21,051 nt of DNA from an uncultured Parabacteroides sp. (lineage in GTDB: Bacteria; Bacteroidota; Bacteroidia; Bacteroidales; Tannerellaceae): assembly GCA_910577325.1 (NCBI GenBank), contig CAJTMR010000039.1, positions 1 to 21,051 of the forward strand, read 5' to 3'. The position numbers and the translations under genes were made by a program. How positions within the stretch are numbered: position 1 is the stretch's first letter; the number at the start of each line of letters is the position of its first letter. Shown here one piece after another: positions 1-7,290 of this stretch. The notes beneath the pieces were generated by a model that saw only the letters and a program-made list of their open reading frames with translations, did not search any database and was not told the origin of the DNA.

Positions 1-54
1 CCTGTAACCGGCTGATCCGTAGTCAGCTACTCTATTCAGTTGAGCTACGCGGCC
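1..54 (-). tRNA. tRNA-Arg (anticodon ACG), 3' part cut by the window edge
   Basis: Read on the minus strand, the acceptor 5' arm GGCCGCG (54-48) is followed by TA, a D-stem GCTC/GAGT, and an anticodon stem GCTGA/TCAGC enclosing the loop CTACGGA. The bases in positions 34-36 of that loop are ACG, which reads arginine CGN codons. The sequence ends in the variable/T-arm region, so the 3' acceptor strand lies outside the window. A well-formed promoter sits directly upstream (76-105). The only uncertainty is the missing half. Confidence 0.93.
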
Positions 55-75
55 ATTATTTCGTGATTGCGAGTG

Positions 76-105
76 CAAAGGTAGTACTTTCTTTTATATT
101 TGCAA
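76..105 (-). promoter_or_regulatory. Bacteroidota sigma-A promoter of the tRNA-Arg gene
   Basis: On the minus strand the -7 element TACCTTTG (83-76) fits TAnnTTTG. TTG (105-103) lies exactly 19 bp upstream, the canonical -33/-7 spacing in Bacteroides. Transcription would start near position 70 and run into the tRNA at 54. The promoter occupies the gap between the patatin gene stop and the tRNA, so the tRNA need not depend on readthrough. Confidence 0.8.
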
Positions 106-129
106 GCCTTTTCGGTATATTTTTTTGAA

Positions 130-2445
130 TTAATCAAGCATTTTTGAGTTAAATATCAGATAACCAATATTTAAACCGAAGTTAAAATTTTTTGCCGGAT
201 AACTGTATCCGTTTGCATACAGGCTGATGCAGGCAAACGGTAATTGTAAAACAAGGGCTGCTTCTCCCATATACTTGAAAGAATGAAGGAATTTCCCGTA
301 ATAGGGGATTGCAGTGTATGTGTTGTTGTTCCATATTTCTTCTTTTTTTATCTCGTATAACGGTGAGAAACCGTACATGTCGAGACGGAAGTGCAGCAGT
401 TTGCTGAATTTCCAGATCGGAGACAATCCGAATGCCACATACTGGTTAGCGCGGAACGCTTCATTAAAGACAATTTGGCTATGCGGTGTCGGCGTAAAGG
501 CGGGCGCTTGTAAAACGGAAGCCGTGTAGTTGTTCATCAGGTTCTTGCTGGAGAGCACGAGTTCACTCATAAAGCCGAGGTTGAAATGTGGGCTGATTGT
601 CTTGTACTGTTCCCATTTGCCTTTCATTTGTAGCCAACTATGGACTTTCCGGTCGAATGAGCCCATATCCGTAATGGGAGACGGTACATACTTTTCTGTA
701 CCGGTTACATATTGTGCCGTTAAGGATTGTTTTCGTCCGGAGATGGGATATTGTTTATAGTCCAACGTGTTACGTTCGATGCTGATAGAGCCGGCAAACA
801 GATCATGCCAACTATGATCGGTGGTCGCGTTCGGGAATGTCATGTTGGAGGTTTGGAAATAATAATCATTCAACCGGCCGTAAGCAAAACCGATCTCGGC
901 TTTGGCACGGTTCAGGAACGGAAATCCTAACTTGACCTTTGTGAATAATTCTTTCTGGTGGATGAATGCCGGCAACACGTCTTCGTAGAACAAAGACTGA
1001 CTTTCGGAATATTTTTTATTCGAAAATACTCCTTCCCAATTCAGATAAGTAGGTATTCTCGTCTGTAAATGGATACGGCCGTTCAGCATCACGCCGCTGA
1101 ACGAGTTGCCGACTTGGAAATTGGCGTTCACGTCGACGGCATACCGTCTCAAATACTGGTATCCCAGTCCGAGGAACAACTGGTTGGCTTGATAGGAGGA
1201 GATGTTACCACCGAATCCGACAGTGACCTCTTCCTTCATCTTGACATCGAGATACAGGTCGAACTTTTTTTCTTTCCGGTTATAGACGGCGTGGGGTAAT
1301 ATCTCTTTGATTTTGGAATAGGTCAGCATTTTGAAATAGGCATGTTTGAACTCTTCCATCGAGAACTCATGGTTGATGTCGCGATGCAGCTGGGATTCGA
1401 TGTATTTTTTTTGCGATTCGTTTACGCCTGTCACGTATATATTTTGGAAAATCAGCGGAGGAAGGCCTTGTTTATAAGTTTCGCGGCGTTTGTTGACTTC
1501 GCTTAGTTCCACACGTCGGGGGACACGCGCTTTGATGGAGTCGATCATGGCTATCGTCCGTTTGTAACCGATGTCCATCAAATCCCGCGCTTTTTGGAAA
1601 TCGAGCAGGGAGACGGTAGGGAAACTGAATTTGATCATCATGCCTTCCTCTTCCAGGACATCATATTCTGTCTTTTGCATGATCATCGTTTCAAGTTGGT
1701 TATAAGGATTGGGCGAAGGTTTGTTGTCGCCGCCTGCCACTGTCGAGCCGAAGATGAAATCCGGATGGAAAGCTTCCTTCATCGGGCCAACCGGAAAGTT
1801 GTCATAGATACCGCCATCGAAAATGGGGACACTGTCTTTCCAGATCGGTTGGAAAAAGAAAGGAAATGTCATTGATGCACGGACGGCGTCTCCAAGGTCT
1901 CCGTTTTTAAAGATAATGGCTTTTTTGCTGTAAATATCCGAGGCCACGCAACGGAACGGGACGAAGAGGTTGTCGAAGTTCCAGCCGGCTTTTGCCGTAG
2001 CCTGCGAAAACAGAGCCATAAATGCCTGATTCATCTGGATAGGATTGATCAAGCTTTGTGGGAGGAAGCTGGCTTTCACCTGCAATGAATCGGTCATGTC
2101 GATGGAAAAATGACCGAATTCCGGTGTTGGGACAGGGCGTTTGAAATAGTATTTGTATTCGTTTTCCACCGTTCCGGTTTGCCAGTAGCTGAACTCTTCG
2201 GAGAGCATCAGTTCAACCATTTCTTCAGGCGTATATCCCATTGCATAGAGGCTACCGACAATCGCACCGGCAGATGTTCCCGTTATGTAATCAATTGGTA
2301 TCCCGTTTTCTTCCAATGCTTTGATTACTCCGATATGAGCGGCTCCTTTCGCACCTCCACCACTCAGAACCAATCCCACTTTTTGAGCATATCCTATTTG
2401 TAAGGCCGCAAACAACAGGGCTGTCAGTACAGCTATTCTTTTCAT
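130..2445 (-). CDS. Secreted patatin-like phospholipase with POTRA-like segment and C-terminal outer-membrane barrel
   Basis: A 771-residue protein when started at the ATG at 2445. The longer frame begins at 2475, but only the 2445 start puts a clean signal peptide first (MKRIAVL..., probable cleavage at GYA|Q, residue 20). The patatin domain (about 22-300) has the oxyanion loop GGGAKG (29-34), the nucleophile motif GTSAG with Ser58, and the DGG motif with Asp210, so the Ser-Asp dyad is complete. A segment with POTRA-like character follows (about 332-405), then about 365 residues of alternating beta-strand sequence typical of an Omp85-like barrel. This order matches the PlpD/type Vd family and the RssA-like surface patatins of Bacteroidota. 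Role (inference): lipid acyl hydrolase tethered to or exported through the outer membrane. A canonical promoter precedes it (2473-2502). Confidence 0.88.
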   Translation of the reverse strand: MKRIAVLTALLFAALQIGYAQKVGLVLSGGGAKGAAHIGVIKALEENGIPIDYITGTSAGAIVGSLYAMGYTPEEMVELMLSEEFSYWQTGTVENEYKYYFKRPVPTPEFGHFSIDMTDSLQVKASFLPQSLINPIQMNQAFMALFSQATAKAGWNFDNLFVPFRCVASDIYSKKAIIFKNGDLGDAVRASMTFPFFFQPIWKDSVPIFDGGIYDNFPVGPMKEAFHPDFIFGSTVAGGDNKPSPNPYNQLETMIMQKTEYDVLEEEGMMIKFSFPTVSLLDFQKARDLMDIGYKRTIAMIDSIKARVPRRVELSEVNKRRETYKQGLPPLIFQNIYVTGVNESQKKYIESQLHRDINHEFSMEEFKHAYFKMLTYSKIKEILPHAVYNRKEKKFDLYLDVKMKEEVTVGFGGNISSYQANQLFLGLGYQYLRRYAVDVNANFQVGNSFSGVMLNGRIHLQTRIPTYLNWEGVFSNKKYSESQSLFYEDVLPAFIHQKELFTKVKLGFPFLNRAKAEIGFAYGRLNDYYFQTSNMTFPNATTDHSWHDLFAGSISIERNTLDYKQYPISGRKQSLTAQYVTGTEKYVPSPITDMGSFDRKVHSWLQMKGKWEQYKTISPHFNLGFMSELVLSSKNLMNNYTASVLQAPAFTPTPHSQIVFNEAFRANQYVAFGLSPIWKFSKLLHFRLDMYGFSPLYEIKKEEIWNNNTYTAIPYYGKFLHSFKYMGEAALVLQLPFACISLYANGYSYPAKNFNFGLNIGYLIFNSKMLD

Positions 2446-2472
2446 ATTTGTATCTTCTCTGCTTAATGAATT

Positions 2473-2502
2473 CAAATGTAGTCGTTATTTTTCAGACTAC
2501 AA
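2473..2502 (-). promoter_or_regulatory. Promoter of the patatin gene with an internal inverted repeat
   Basis: On the minus strand TACATTTG (2480-2473) fits the -7 consensus TAnnTTTG, and TTG (2502-2500) sits exactly 19 bp upstream. This gives a start near 2466 and a leader of about 20 nt before the ATG at 2445. The spacer is bracketed by a perfect 6-bp inverted repeat, GTAGTC (2478-2483) and GACTAC (2495-2500), whose arms reach the -7 and -33 elements. It could be an operator, but six base pairs may also be chance. Confidence 0.75.
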
Positions 2503-2690
2503 GAGTTTGATATATATAAAATGCAACAAAAATTTGGTTCGTATTGTTGATCCGGCGGATAAGCTTGATTCCCGTTGTTGGTTGAAATGAAAAAGAAGAA
2601 GATAGTGGTTGGAATAAGAGAAATGAAATAAAAAAGGAGGTATGTGAAAAAGACGATATTTGCCGGATGCAGATTGCTAAGATGAGTGCA

Positions 2691-2738
2691 GATTAACGCA
2701 GATATATTAATTGTCAATAGAATAAGTCTGCGTTAATC
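2691..2738. repeat. 12-bp perfect inverted repeat downstream of htpG (possible terminator)
   Basis: GATTAACGCAGA (2691-2702) and TCTGCGTTAATC (2727-2738) are perfect reverse complements separated by 24 nt. The structure begins about 20 bp past the htpG stop codon on the minus strand, so it could end htpG transcripts, but there is no T-tract. The right arm resembles that of the hairpin at 16791-16840, suggesting a dispersed intergenic repeat. The rest of 2446-2758 holds only the patatin promoter and AT-rich sequence. An 81-codon frame there has no coding character. Confidence 0.55.
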
Positions 2739-2758
2739 GTATCTCTTCCAGTTTCAGT

Positions 2759-4810
2759 TTAATTGATCATTTGAACGCTACGTTTGATGAACTGGCTTAA
2801 TGCTTCACCTTTCAACATGCCGTTTGCCAACAGGGCAAGGTCGATCAGCTGGCTGACGAGTTTGTTTTCAGCGGCATATTCAGACAGGATGCTGTTGCGC
2901 TGTTCTACCAGTTCGTCGATCTTTTTGTTCGTATTTGTCATATCTTCTTTCTCTTCAGAAGTAATTTCTTCCTCTTTCTTCTTGCTCTGGGCTTCGCGTA
3001 GGTCGGACTGACGTGCTTTCCAGCCTTTCAGGTCGGCAAGGATCGGGTTTAGTTTTTCGGCACAAGCAGCCTCTTCCTCAGTCAGGATTTTTTTCACCAA
3101 CTCATGTTCTGTATTCAGTACCAAGTTGTAGCTGTCCGGTAATTCGCCGTAGAACGACATGCCGGGCTGCATGGCAGACATTTCACGCATACGGCGCATA
3201 TACTCGCTTTGTGTCAGCATGACCGGGTTGGAATTCTCGCCTAACGCCTCGAATGTTACAATAAAATCAGTCTTTTCGATCTTCGGCAACTGGCTCTTGA
3301 ACATCTCCTGCAGAACATTCTTTTCGTCCTCATTCAGCGTTACCTTGTTGACGTCCTCCTTGCGGATCAGATTGTCGATCGTGTCGCTGTCTACACGGAC
3401 GAAGCGTGTCTTTTCAAATTTCTGTTCCATTTGGCTAATGGCGTGGATATCCAACTGGCCGTTCATCGTCAGTACGCTGTAGGCTTTATCTTTTGCAGCC
3501 TGAATATAACTATACTGGTCATTGGCATTCGTGGTGTACAGGTAGACGAGGTTGCCTTCCTTGTCTGTCTGGTTGGCTTCCGTCAGGGTTTTGTACTCTT
3601 CGAATGTATAGTATTTGCCGTCTACATCTTTCAATAGAGCGAACTTGGCTGCGCGATCGTAGAATTTTTCCTCGCTCAACATTCCGTACTGAATGAAAAG
3701 TTTTAAGCTGTCCCACTTTTCTTCAAATTGAGGGCGGTCGTTCTTGAACATTTCTTCCAAGCGATCTGCCACCTTTTTCATAATATGGTTGGAGATCTTT
3801 TTCACATTTTGGTCGCTTTGCAGGTAAGAACGGGACACATTCAACGGGATATCCGGAGAATCGAGCACACCGTGCAGCAGTGTGAGGAATTCAGGGACGA
3901 TTCCTTCGACCGAATCAGTGACGAACACTTGATTGCAGTATAACTGGATCTTGTTGCGGTGCAGATCGATATTGTTTTTGATGCGTGGGAAATACAGTAT
4001 ACCGGTCAGATGGAACGGATAATCGACATTCAAGTGAATCCAGAATAGAGGTTCGTCGGACATCGGATATAGATCCTGATAGAATTTCTTATAGTCTTCA
4101 TCTGTCATATCAGTCGGCTTGCGAACCCATGCCGGTTGGATATCGTTGATGATATTGTCTTCGTCGGTATCGACATATTTTCCATCTTTCCACTCCTGCT
4201 TTTTTCCGAATGCGATGGGAACCGGTAGGTAATGGCAGTATTTAGTCAAGAGACCGTTAATTTTGTCTTTGTTCAGGAAATCTTTGTTTTCGTCGTCGAT
4301 ATACAGGATGATATCTGTTCCGCGATCTTCTTTTTTCGTCTCTTCCAATGTATATTCAGGCGTCCCGTCACAGCTCCATTTCATAGGAACGGCTCCTTCT
4401 TTATATGATTTGGTGATGATTTCCACTTTCTTGGAAACCATGAAAGAAGAATAGAAGCCAAGTCCGAAATGACCGATGATAGCGGCTGCGTCGTTCTTGT
4501 ATTTTTCAACGAACTCTTCGGCACCGGAAAAGGCGATCTGGTTGATATATTTGTCAATCTCTTCGGCAGTCATACCGATACCGCGGTCAGAGATTGTGAT
4601 TGTATCACTATCGAAGCTGACATGTACAGCCAAATCACCCAGTTCTCCTTTGAATTCACCGACAGAAGCCAATGTTTTCAACTTCTGTGTCGCATCAACT
4701 GCGTTAGATACTAATTCACGAAGAAAAATTTCGTGATCACTATATAAAAACTTTTTGATGATAGGGAAGATGTTCTCACTCGTAACACCGATGTTTCCTT
4801 GTTTTGCCAT
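2759..4810 (-). CDS. htpG: Molecular chaperone HtpG (Hsp90 family)
   Basis: A 683-residue ATP-dependent cytosolic chaperone, somewhat longer than the E. coli protein, as usual in Bacteroidota. The N-terminal GHKL ATPase domain shows RELVSNAVDA, with the catalytic-type Glu32 and Mg-binding-type Asn36. It is followed by DRGIGM, the lid/G2 segment GHFGLGFYSSFMV and RGTDIILYI. The middle domain includes the conserved LNVSRSYLQ stretch. The C-terminal dimerisation domain ends without an MEEVD tail, as expected for bacteria. The ATG at 4810 gives the usual short N-terminus before the first helix. The gene is monocistronic by spacing (313 bp to the patatin ATG, 321 bp to the symporter stop). No TAnnTTTG element was found upstream, but a perfect palindrome is present (4898-4912), so heat-shock control is possible but not shown. 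Confidence 0.98.
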   Translation of the reverse strand: MAKQGNIGVTSENIFPIIKKFLYSDHEIFLRELVSNAVDATQKLKTLASVGEFKGELGDLAVHVSFDSDTITISDRGIGMTAEEIDKYINQIAFSGAEEFVEKYKNDAAAIIGHFGLGFYSSFMVSKKVEIITKSYKEGAVPMKWSCDGTPEYTLEETKKEDRGTDIILYIDDENKDFLNKDKINGLLTKYCHYLPVPIAFGKKQEWKDGKYVDTDEDNIINDIQPAWVRKPTDMTDEDYKKFYQDLYPMSDEPLFWIHLNVDYPFHLTGILYFPRIKNNIDLHRNKIQLYCNQVFVTDSVEGIVPEFLTLLHGVLDSPDIPLNVSRSYLQSDQNVKKISNHIMKKVADRLEEMFKNDRPQFEEKWDSLKLFIQYGMLSEEKFYDRAAKFALLKDVDGKYYTFEEYKTLTEANQTDKEGNLVYLYTTNANDQYSYIQAAKDKAYSVLTMNGQLDIHAISQMEQKFEKTRFVRVDSDTIDNLIRKEDVNKVTLNEDEKNVLQEMFKSQLPKIEKTDFIVTFEALGENSNPVMLTQSEYMRRMREMSAMQPGMSFYGELPDSYNLVLNTEHELVKKILTEEEAACAEKLNPILADLKGWKARQSDLREAQSKKKEEEITSEEKEDMTNTNKKIDELVEQRNSILSEYAAENKLVSQLIDLALLANGMLKGEALSQFIKRSVQMIN

Positions 4811-4897
4811 AATCCGATATAAAATATTTGATGTTATACTTATTGTTTCCTAATAATAAATCACGAATCTCTAATTACAAAAACAATGCCAAACGAA

Positions 4898-4912
4898 CAA
4901 AATGACATTTTG
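4898..4912. promoter_or_regulatory. Perfect 15-bp palindrome upstream of htpG
   Basis: CAAAATG-A-CATTTTG (4898-4912) is a perfect 7+1+7 palindrome about 90 bp upstream of the htpG start. No TAnnTTTG element is visible between it and htpG. A palindrome in a chaperone upstream region is a natural candidate regulator site. The assignment rests on position and symmetry only. Confidence 0.35.
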
Positions 4913-4969
4913 ACTGACAAGTTATCAGAGTCGAGGGGAAAAGAGTAGGAATGTATATAAAAAATTAAA

Positions 4970-5072
4970 GGCTGTCTCACGACAACCCCTAACCAATTTT
5001 GTTAACCTTAAATCTAATACTATTATGAAAAAACTAGGAGTACAAATGTACGGGTATTCCAGCATTTATTAA
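4970..5072 (+). other. SusC-type leader look-alike followed by a 15-codon micro-ORF
   Basis: Within the 321-bp htpG/symporter gap (4811-5131), the plus strand carries a small imperfect hairpin (GGCTGTC/GACAACC around 4971-4987). An AT-rich leader containing TTAACCTTAAATCTAATAC follows, then ATG at 5025 opening a 15-residue frame beginning MKKLGVQMYG and stopping at 5072. From memory, such TTAACCTTAAAT...ATGAAAAAA leaders precede SusC/RagA-like outer-membrane genes in Bacteroidales. Here no large gene follows. It could be a decayed gene start, a leader peptide or a mobile leader repeat. No function is assigned. Confidence 0.35.
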
Positions 5073-5131
5073 TAGACAGGAATGTTAAATTTTATTTCTT
5101 TGTTTCTAATAAAATATAAAATTAAAATGTT

Positions 5132-6679
5132 TCACTTTTTGTACGTTGTCATACTCACAAGAACCATAGCGAGAGTGGATAAGGGTAATGCGAACAGGAT
5201 CGGGTCGATGACAAACCAGGGATAAACGTCGATCAGGACATCGCGCCCGAACAGCATATTGCATAAACCGACCGCTCCGGCTTCCGCCTTATGAAGGAAC
5301 AGCATGGCGAACAAACTTGCCAACGCCCCTGTCCATAAACTTGCCAATGTTCCTTTTTTGGTCGCTTTTTTCCAGAAGAGGGTACAAAAGTAGGCCGGAA
5401 GGAATGTGGCGGCACATATTCCCATAAACAGGGCTGTTCCACGTGCTATGACTCCTGCGTTCAACGTATAACAGATAATATAGCTGACCAGAATGGAACA
5501 AAGCACTCCAATGCGTACACCTATCGTTGAATTGGTATTCTTCCTGTGGCCCAGTTTGGGGAATATGTCTGCCCCGAAAGAGGCTCCCATCGTGTGGAAC
5601 TGGGCACTAAGCGTAGACATACTTGCCGACAGGATACAGAGCATGAAAACGGCACTGAACCATTCAGGCATTGCACGGTCGATAAATAACGGGATGATCT
5701 TGTCCATATCCTTGATAGCTTCTGATGCAACCACGCCTTCCGTTTTCAGAAAAAAGAGATTAGATAACGCTCCGACATGATAAATGGCTCCGACAGTCAC
5801 GATCAGGAAAACACAACCGATCAGAACACCACGATTCAATTGCTTGGTACTTTCTACCATCATGAAACGTACGACTAACTGTGGTTGGGCGAGACAGCCG
5901 ATACCGACTCCCAGGATAAGCGAAGTCACGAGGGTGTACCATTGCGGAGATCCGGTCACCGGCATAGCTGTCCATCCCTGATGTCCTACTTCCTTGAACC
6001 GCTCAGGAACAAGTGGAGCGATTTCCGTCAGTTTCCGGTTGGCTTCGATAAAGCCCATATCCATCACCCGGTAGAACCAGAATAGCAGGAACAGCATGCA
6101 AGCGAACATGATGACGGCTTGCAAAGCGTCTGTATATAACACGCCTTTAATACCTCCCGTGATCACATATGCCGCTACTATAAGCGTGAAAATAAGCAGT
6201 GCCAGATGTAAATCTATATGGAACATCTGTTCGATAAACACCGCGCCTCCTTTCATCACGACTGCTGCATATAGCGGCATGCCGATAAAAATGATGGAGG
6301 CAATGAATATCTGTATGCCACGCGAATTATAGCGCAATCCCAATAATTGCGGAAATGTGCGGGCATTGTATTTTTCGCCTAATTTACGAGTGCTCCGCCC
6401 AAACAGAATAAAAGCAATGACAACACCCATGAACATATTTAACAGACAAAGCCATTGGATTCCCATGCCAAATGTTGCCGCCACCCCTCCGAAACCGACG
6501 ATGGCCGATGCGGATATGAAAGTTGCCCCATATGATAGGGCCATGATGACAGGATTGACTTTCCGTCCCCCCAGCAAATAGTCGCTGGCATTTTTCGTCT
6601 GTTTGTATCCAATGTACCCCAGCCAGGCCAGTACGAACATATAGATGATAACTACGATACCTAAAGTCAGTGTGTTCAT
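5132..6679 (-). CDS. Sodium:solute symporter (SSS family) of the inner membrane
   Basis: A 515-residue, strongly hydrophobic protein with about 13 predicted membrane helices. The SSS/LeuT-fold signatures are visible: SDYLLGGR after the first helix, GATFISASAIVGFGG in the next helix, and the sodium-site-type LCILSASMSTLSAQFHTMGASFGADI segment around residues 350-375. Substrates in this family include proline, pantothenate, acetate/monocarboxylates and sugars, and the sequence alone does not decide. Its start codon overlaps the stop of the 46-residue gene upstream (ATGA, 6676-6679). It is the last gene of a likely operon with a PaaK-type CoA ligase and an ACT protein, so a carboxylic acid substrate is a reasonable inference. 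No terminator hairpin is evident after it. Confidence 0.93.
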   Translation of the reverse strand: MNTLTLGIVVIIYMFVLAWLGYIGYKQTKNASDYLLGGRKVNPVIMALSYGATFISASAIVGFGGVAATFGMGIQWLCLLNMFMGVVIAFILFGRSTRKLGEKYNARTFPQLLGLRYNSRGIQIFIASIIFIGMPLYAAVVMKGGAVFIEQMFHIDLHLALLIFTLIVAAYVITGGIKGVLYTDALQAVIMFACMLFLLFWFYRVMDMGFIEANRKLTEIAPLVPERFKEVGHQGWTAMPVTGSPQWYTLVTSLILGVGIGCLAQPQLVVRFMMVESTKQLNRGVLIGCVFLIVTVGAIYHVGALSNLFFLKTEGVVASEAIKDMDKIIPLFIDRAMPEWFSAVFMLCILSASMSTLSAQFHTMGASFGADIFPKLGHRKNTNSTIGVRIGVLCSILVSYIICYTLNAGVIARGTALFMGICAATFLPAYFCTLFWKKATKKGTLASLWTGALASLFAMLFLHKAEAGAVGLCNMLFGRDVLIDVYPWFVIDPILFALPLSTLAMVLVSMTTYKK

Positions 6680-6816
6680 TTTTCCGGCTGCTGTGGGTTT
6701 GTACTGTCTTTATCATCTTTATTCCAATGGGTTATTCCAAACCAAATAGAATAGAACAAACAAGCAAGGGCTAACATATAGGCCAGCCAAATGCCAGAGT
6801 CGTTTATTCCGAACAT
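6676..6816 (-). CDS. 46-residue membrane microprotein, symporter small accessory protein type
   Basis: ATG at 6816 opens MFGINDSGIWLAYMLALACL..., a 46-residue product. It has a polar N-terminus, one hydrophobic helix (about residues 8-28), the WFGITHWNK turn and a charged, proline-containing tail ending PQQPEK. It lies 13 bp after the ACT gene stop and its TGA overlaps the symporter ATG by 4 bp (ATGA), which implies translational coupling. Small single-helix proteins of this MFGINDxGIWLAY type are known next to SSS symporters in Bacteroidota and have been named symporter small accessory proteins (from memory). Role as a symporter subunit or stability factor is inference. Confidence 0.85.
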   Translation of the reverse strand: MFGINDSGIWLAYMLALACLFYSIWFGITHWNKDDKDSTNPQQPEK

Positions 6817-6829
6817 GTATTGTCGTTTT

Positions 6830-7255
6830 TTATAATTTAATCAAGTCACTTTCACTAATATATTCCAAGTTCTGACGGCGGATTACTTCTCGGGCGGCTT
6901 CCCGGTTGTTCGTGCGTAAGATCAGGATCGATTTCTCATTGGCGGAGAAGCAATACATATATTCGATACTGACACCGGCTTTTGTAAAATAAGATAATGT
7001 TTGGGCAAAATTGCCTGCACAGGAGTTCGTGACGATTGCCAATACATCTGTCAGGTTTGCACTGACATTGTTGCCCTTCAGCATTTTGTAAGCTTTTTGT
7101 GGGTCACTGACGATGATACGCAAGATTCCGTATTCGGACGTGTCGGCTACCGTTGCGGCAATAATCCGTATCTTCTCTTCGGCCAGCAAAGCGAGGATTT
7201 CGCTTAATTTTCCATATTTGTTTTCCAGAAAAATAGAAATCTGATTGACTGTCAT
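6830..7255 (-). CDS. Tandem ACT-domain protein
   Basis: A 141-residue cytosolic protein made of two ACT-type beta-alpha-beta units. The first is about residues 1-66 (VNQISIFLENKYGKLSEILALL..., with the Gly before the helix that forms the ligand site). The second is about 70-141. Stand-alone double ACT proteins bind amino acids or related small acids as regulators. In Bacteroidota and Firmicutes they commonly sit beside PaaK-type phenylacetate-CoA ligases, as here, 35 bp downstream of that gene. The intergenic stretch 7256-7290 is a short AT-rich direct repeat built on ATGATTT/GATTTATG. An allosteric or sensing role for the pathway is inference. Confidence 0.88.
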   Translation of the reverse strand: MTVNQISIFLENKYGKLSEILALLAEEKIRIIAATVADTSEYGILRIIVSDPQKAYKMLKGNNVSANLTDVLAIVTNSCAGNFAQTLSYFTKAGVSIEYMYCFSANEKSILILRTNNREAAREVIRRQNLEYISESDLIKL

Positions 7256-7290
7256 GATGATTTATGATTTTAGATTTATGATTTATGAAT

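Noticed and set aside
2472..2717. 81-codon minus-strand frame between htpG and the patatin gene
   Set aside because: Low-complexity Phe/Ile-rich translation over AT-rich DNA. It overlaps the patatin promoter and the 2691-2738 inverted repeat.
7256..7290. AT-rich direct repeats between the ligase and ACT genes as a regulatory array
   Set aside because: Short, imperfect and simple in composition. It is consistent with slippage in an AT-rich spacer.
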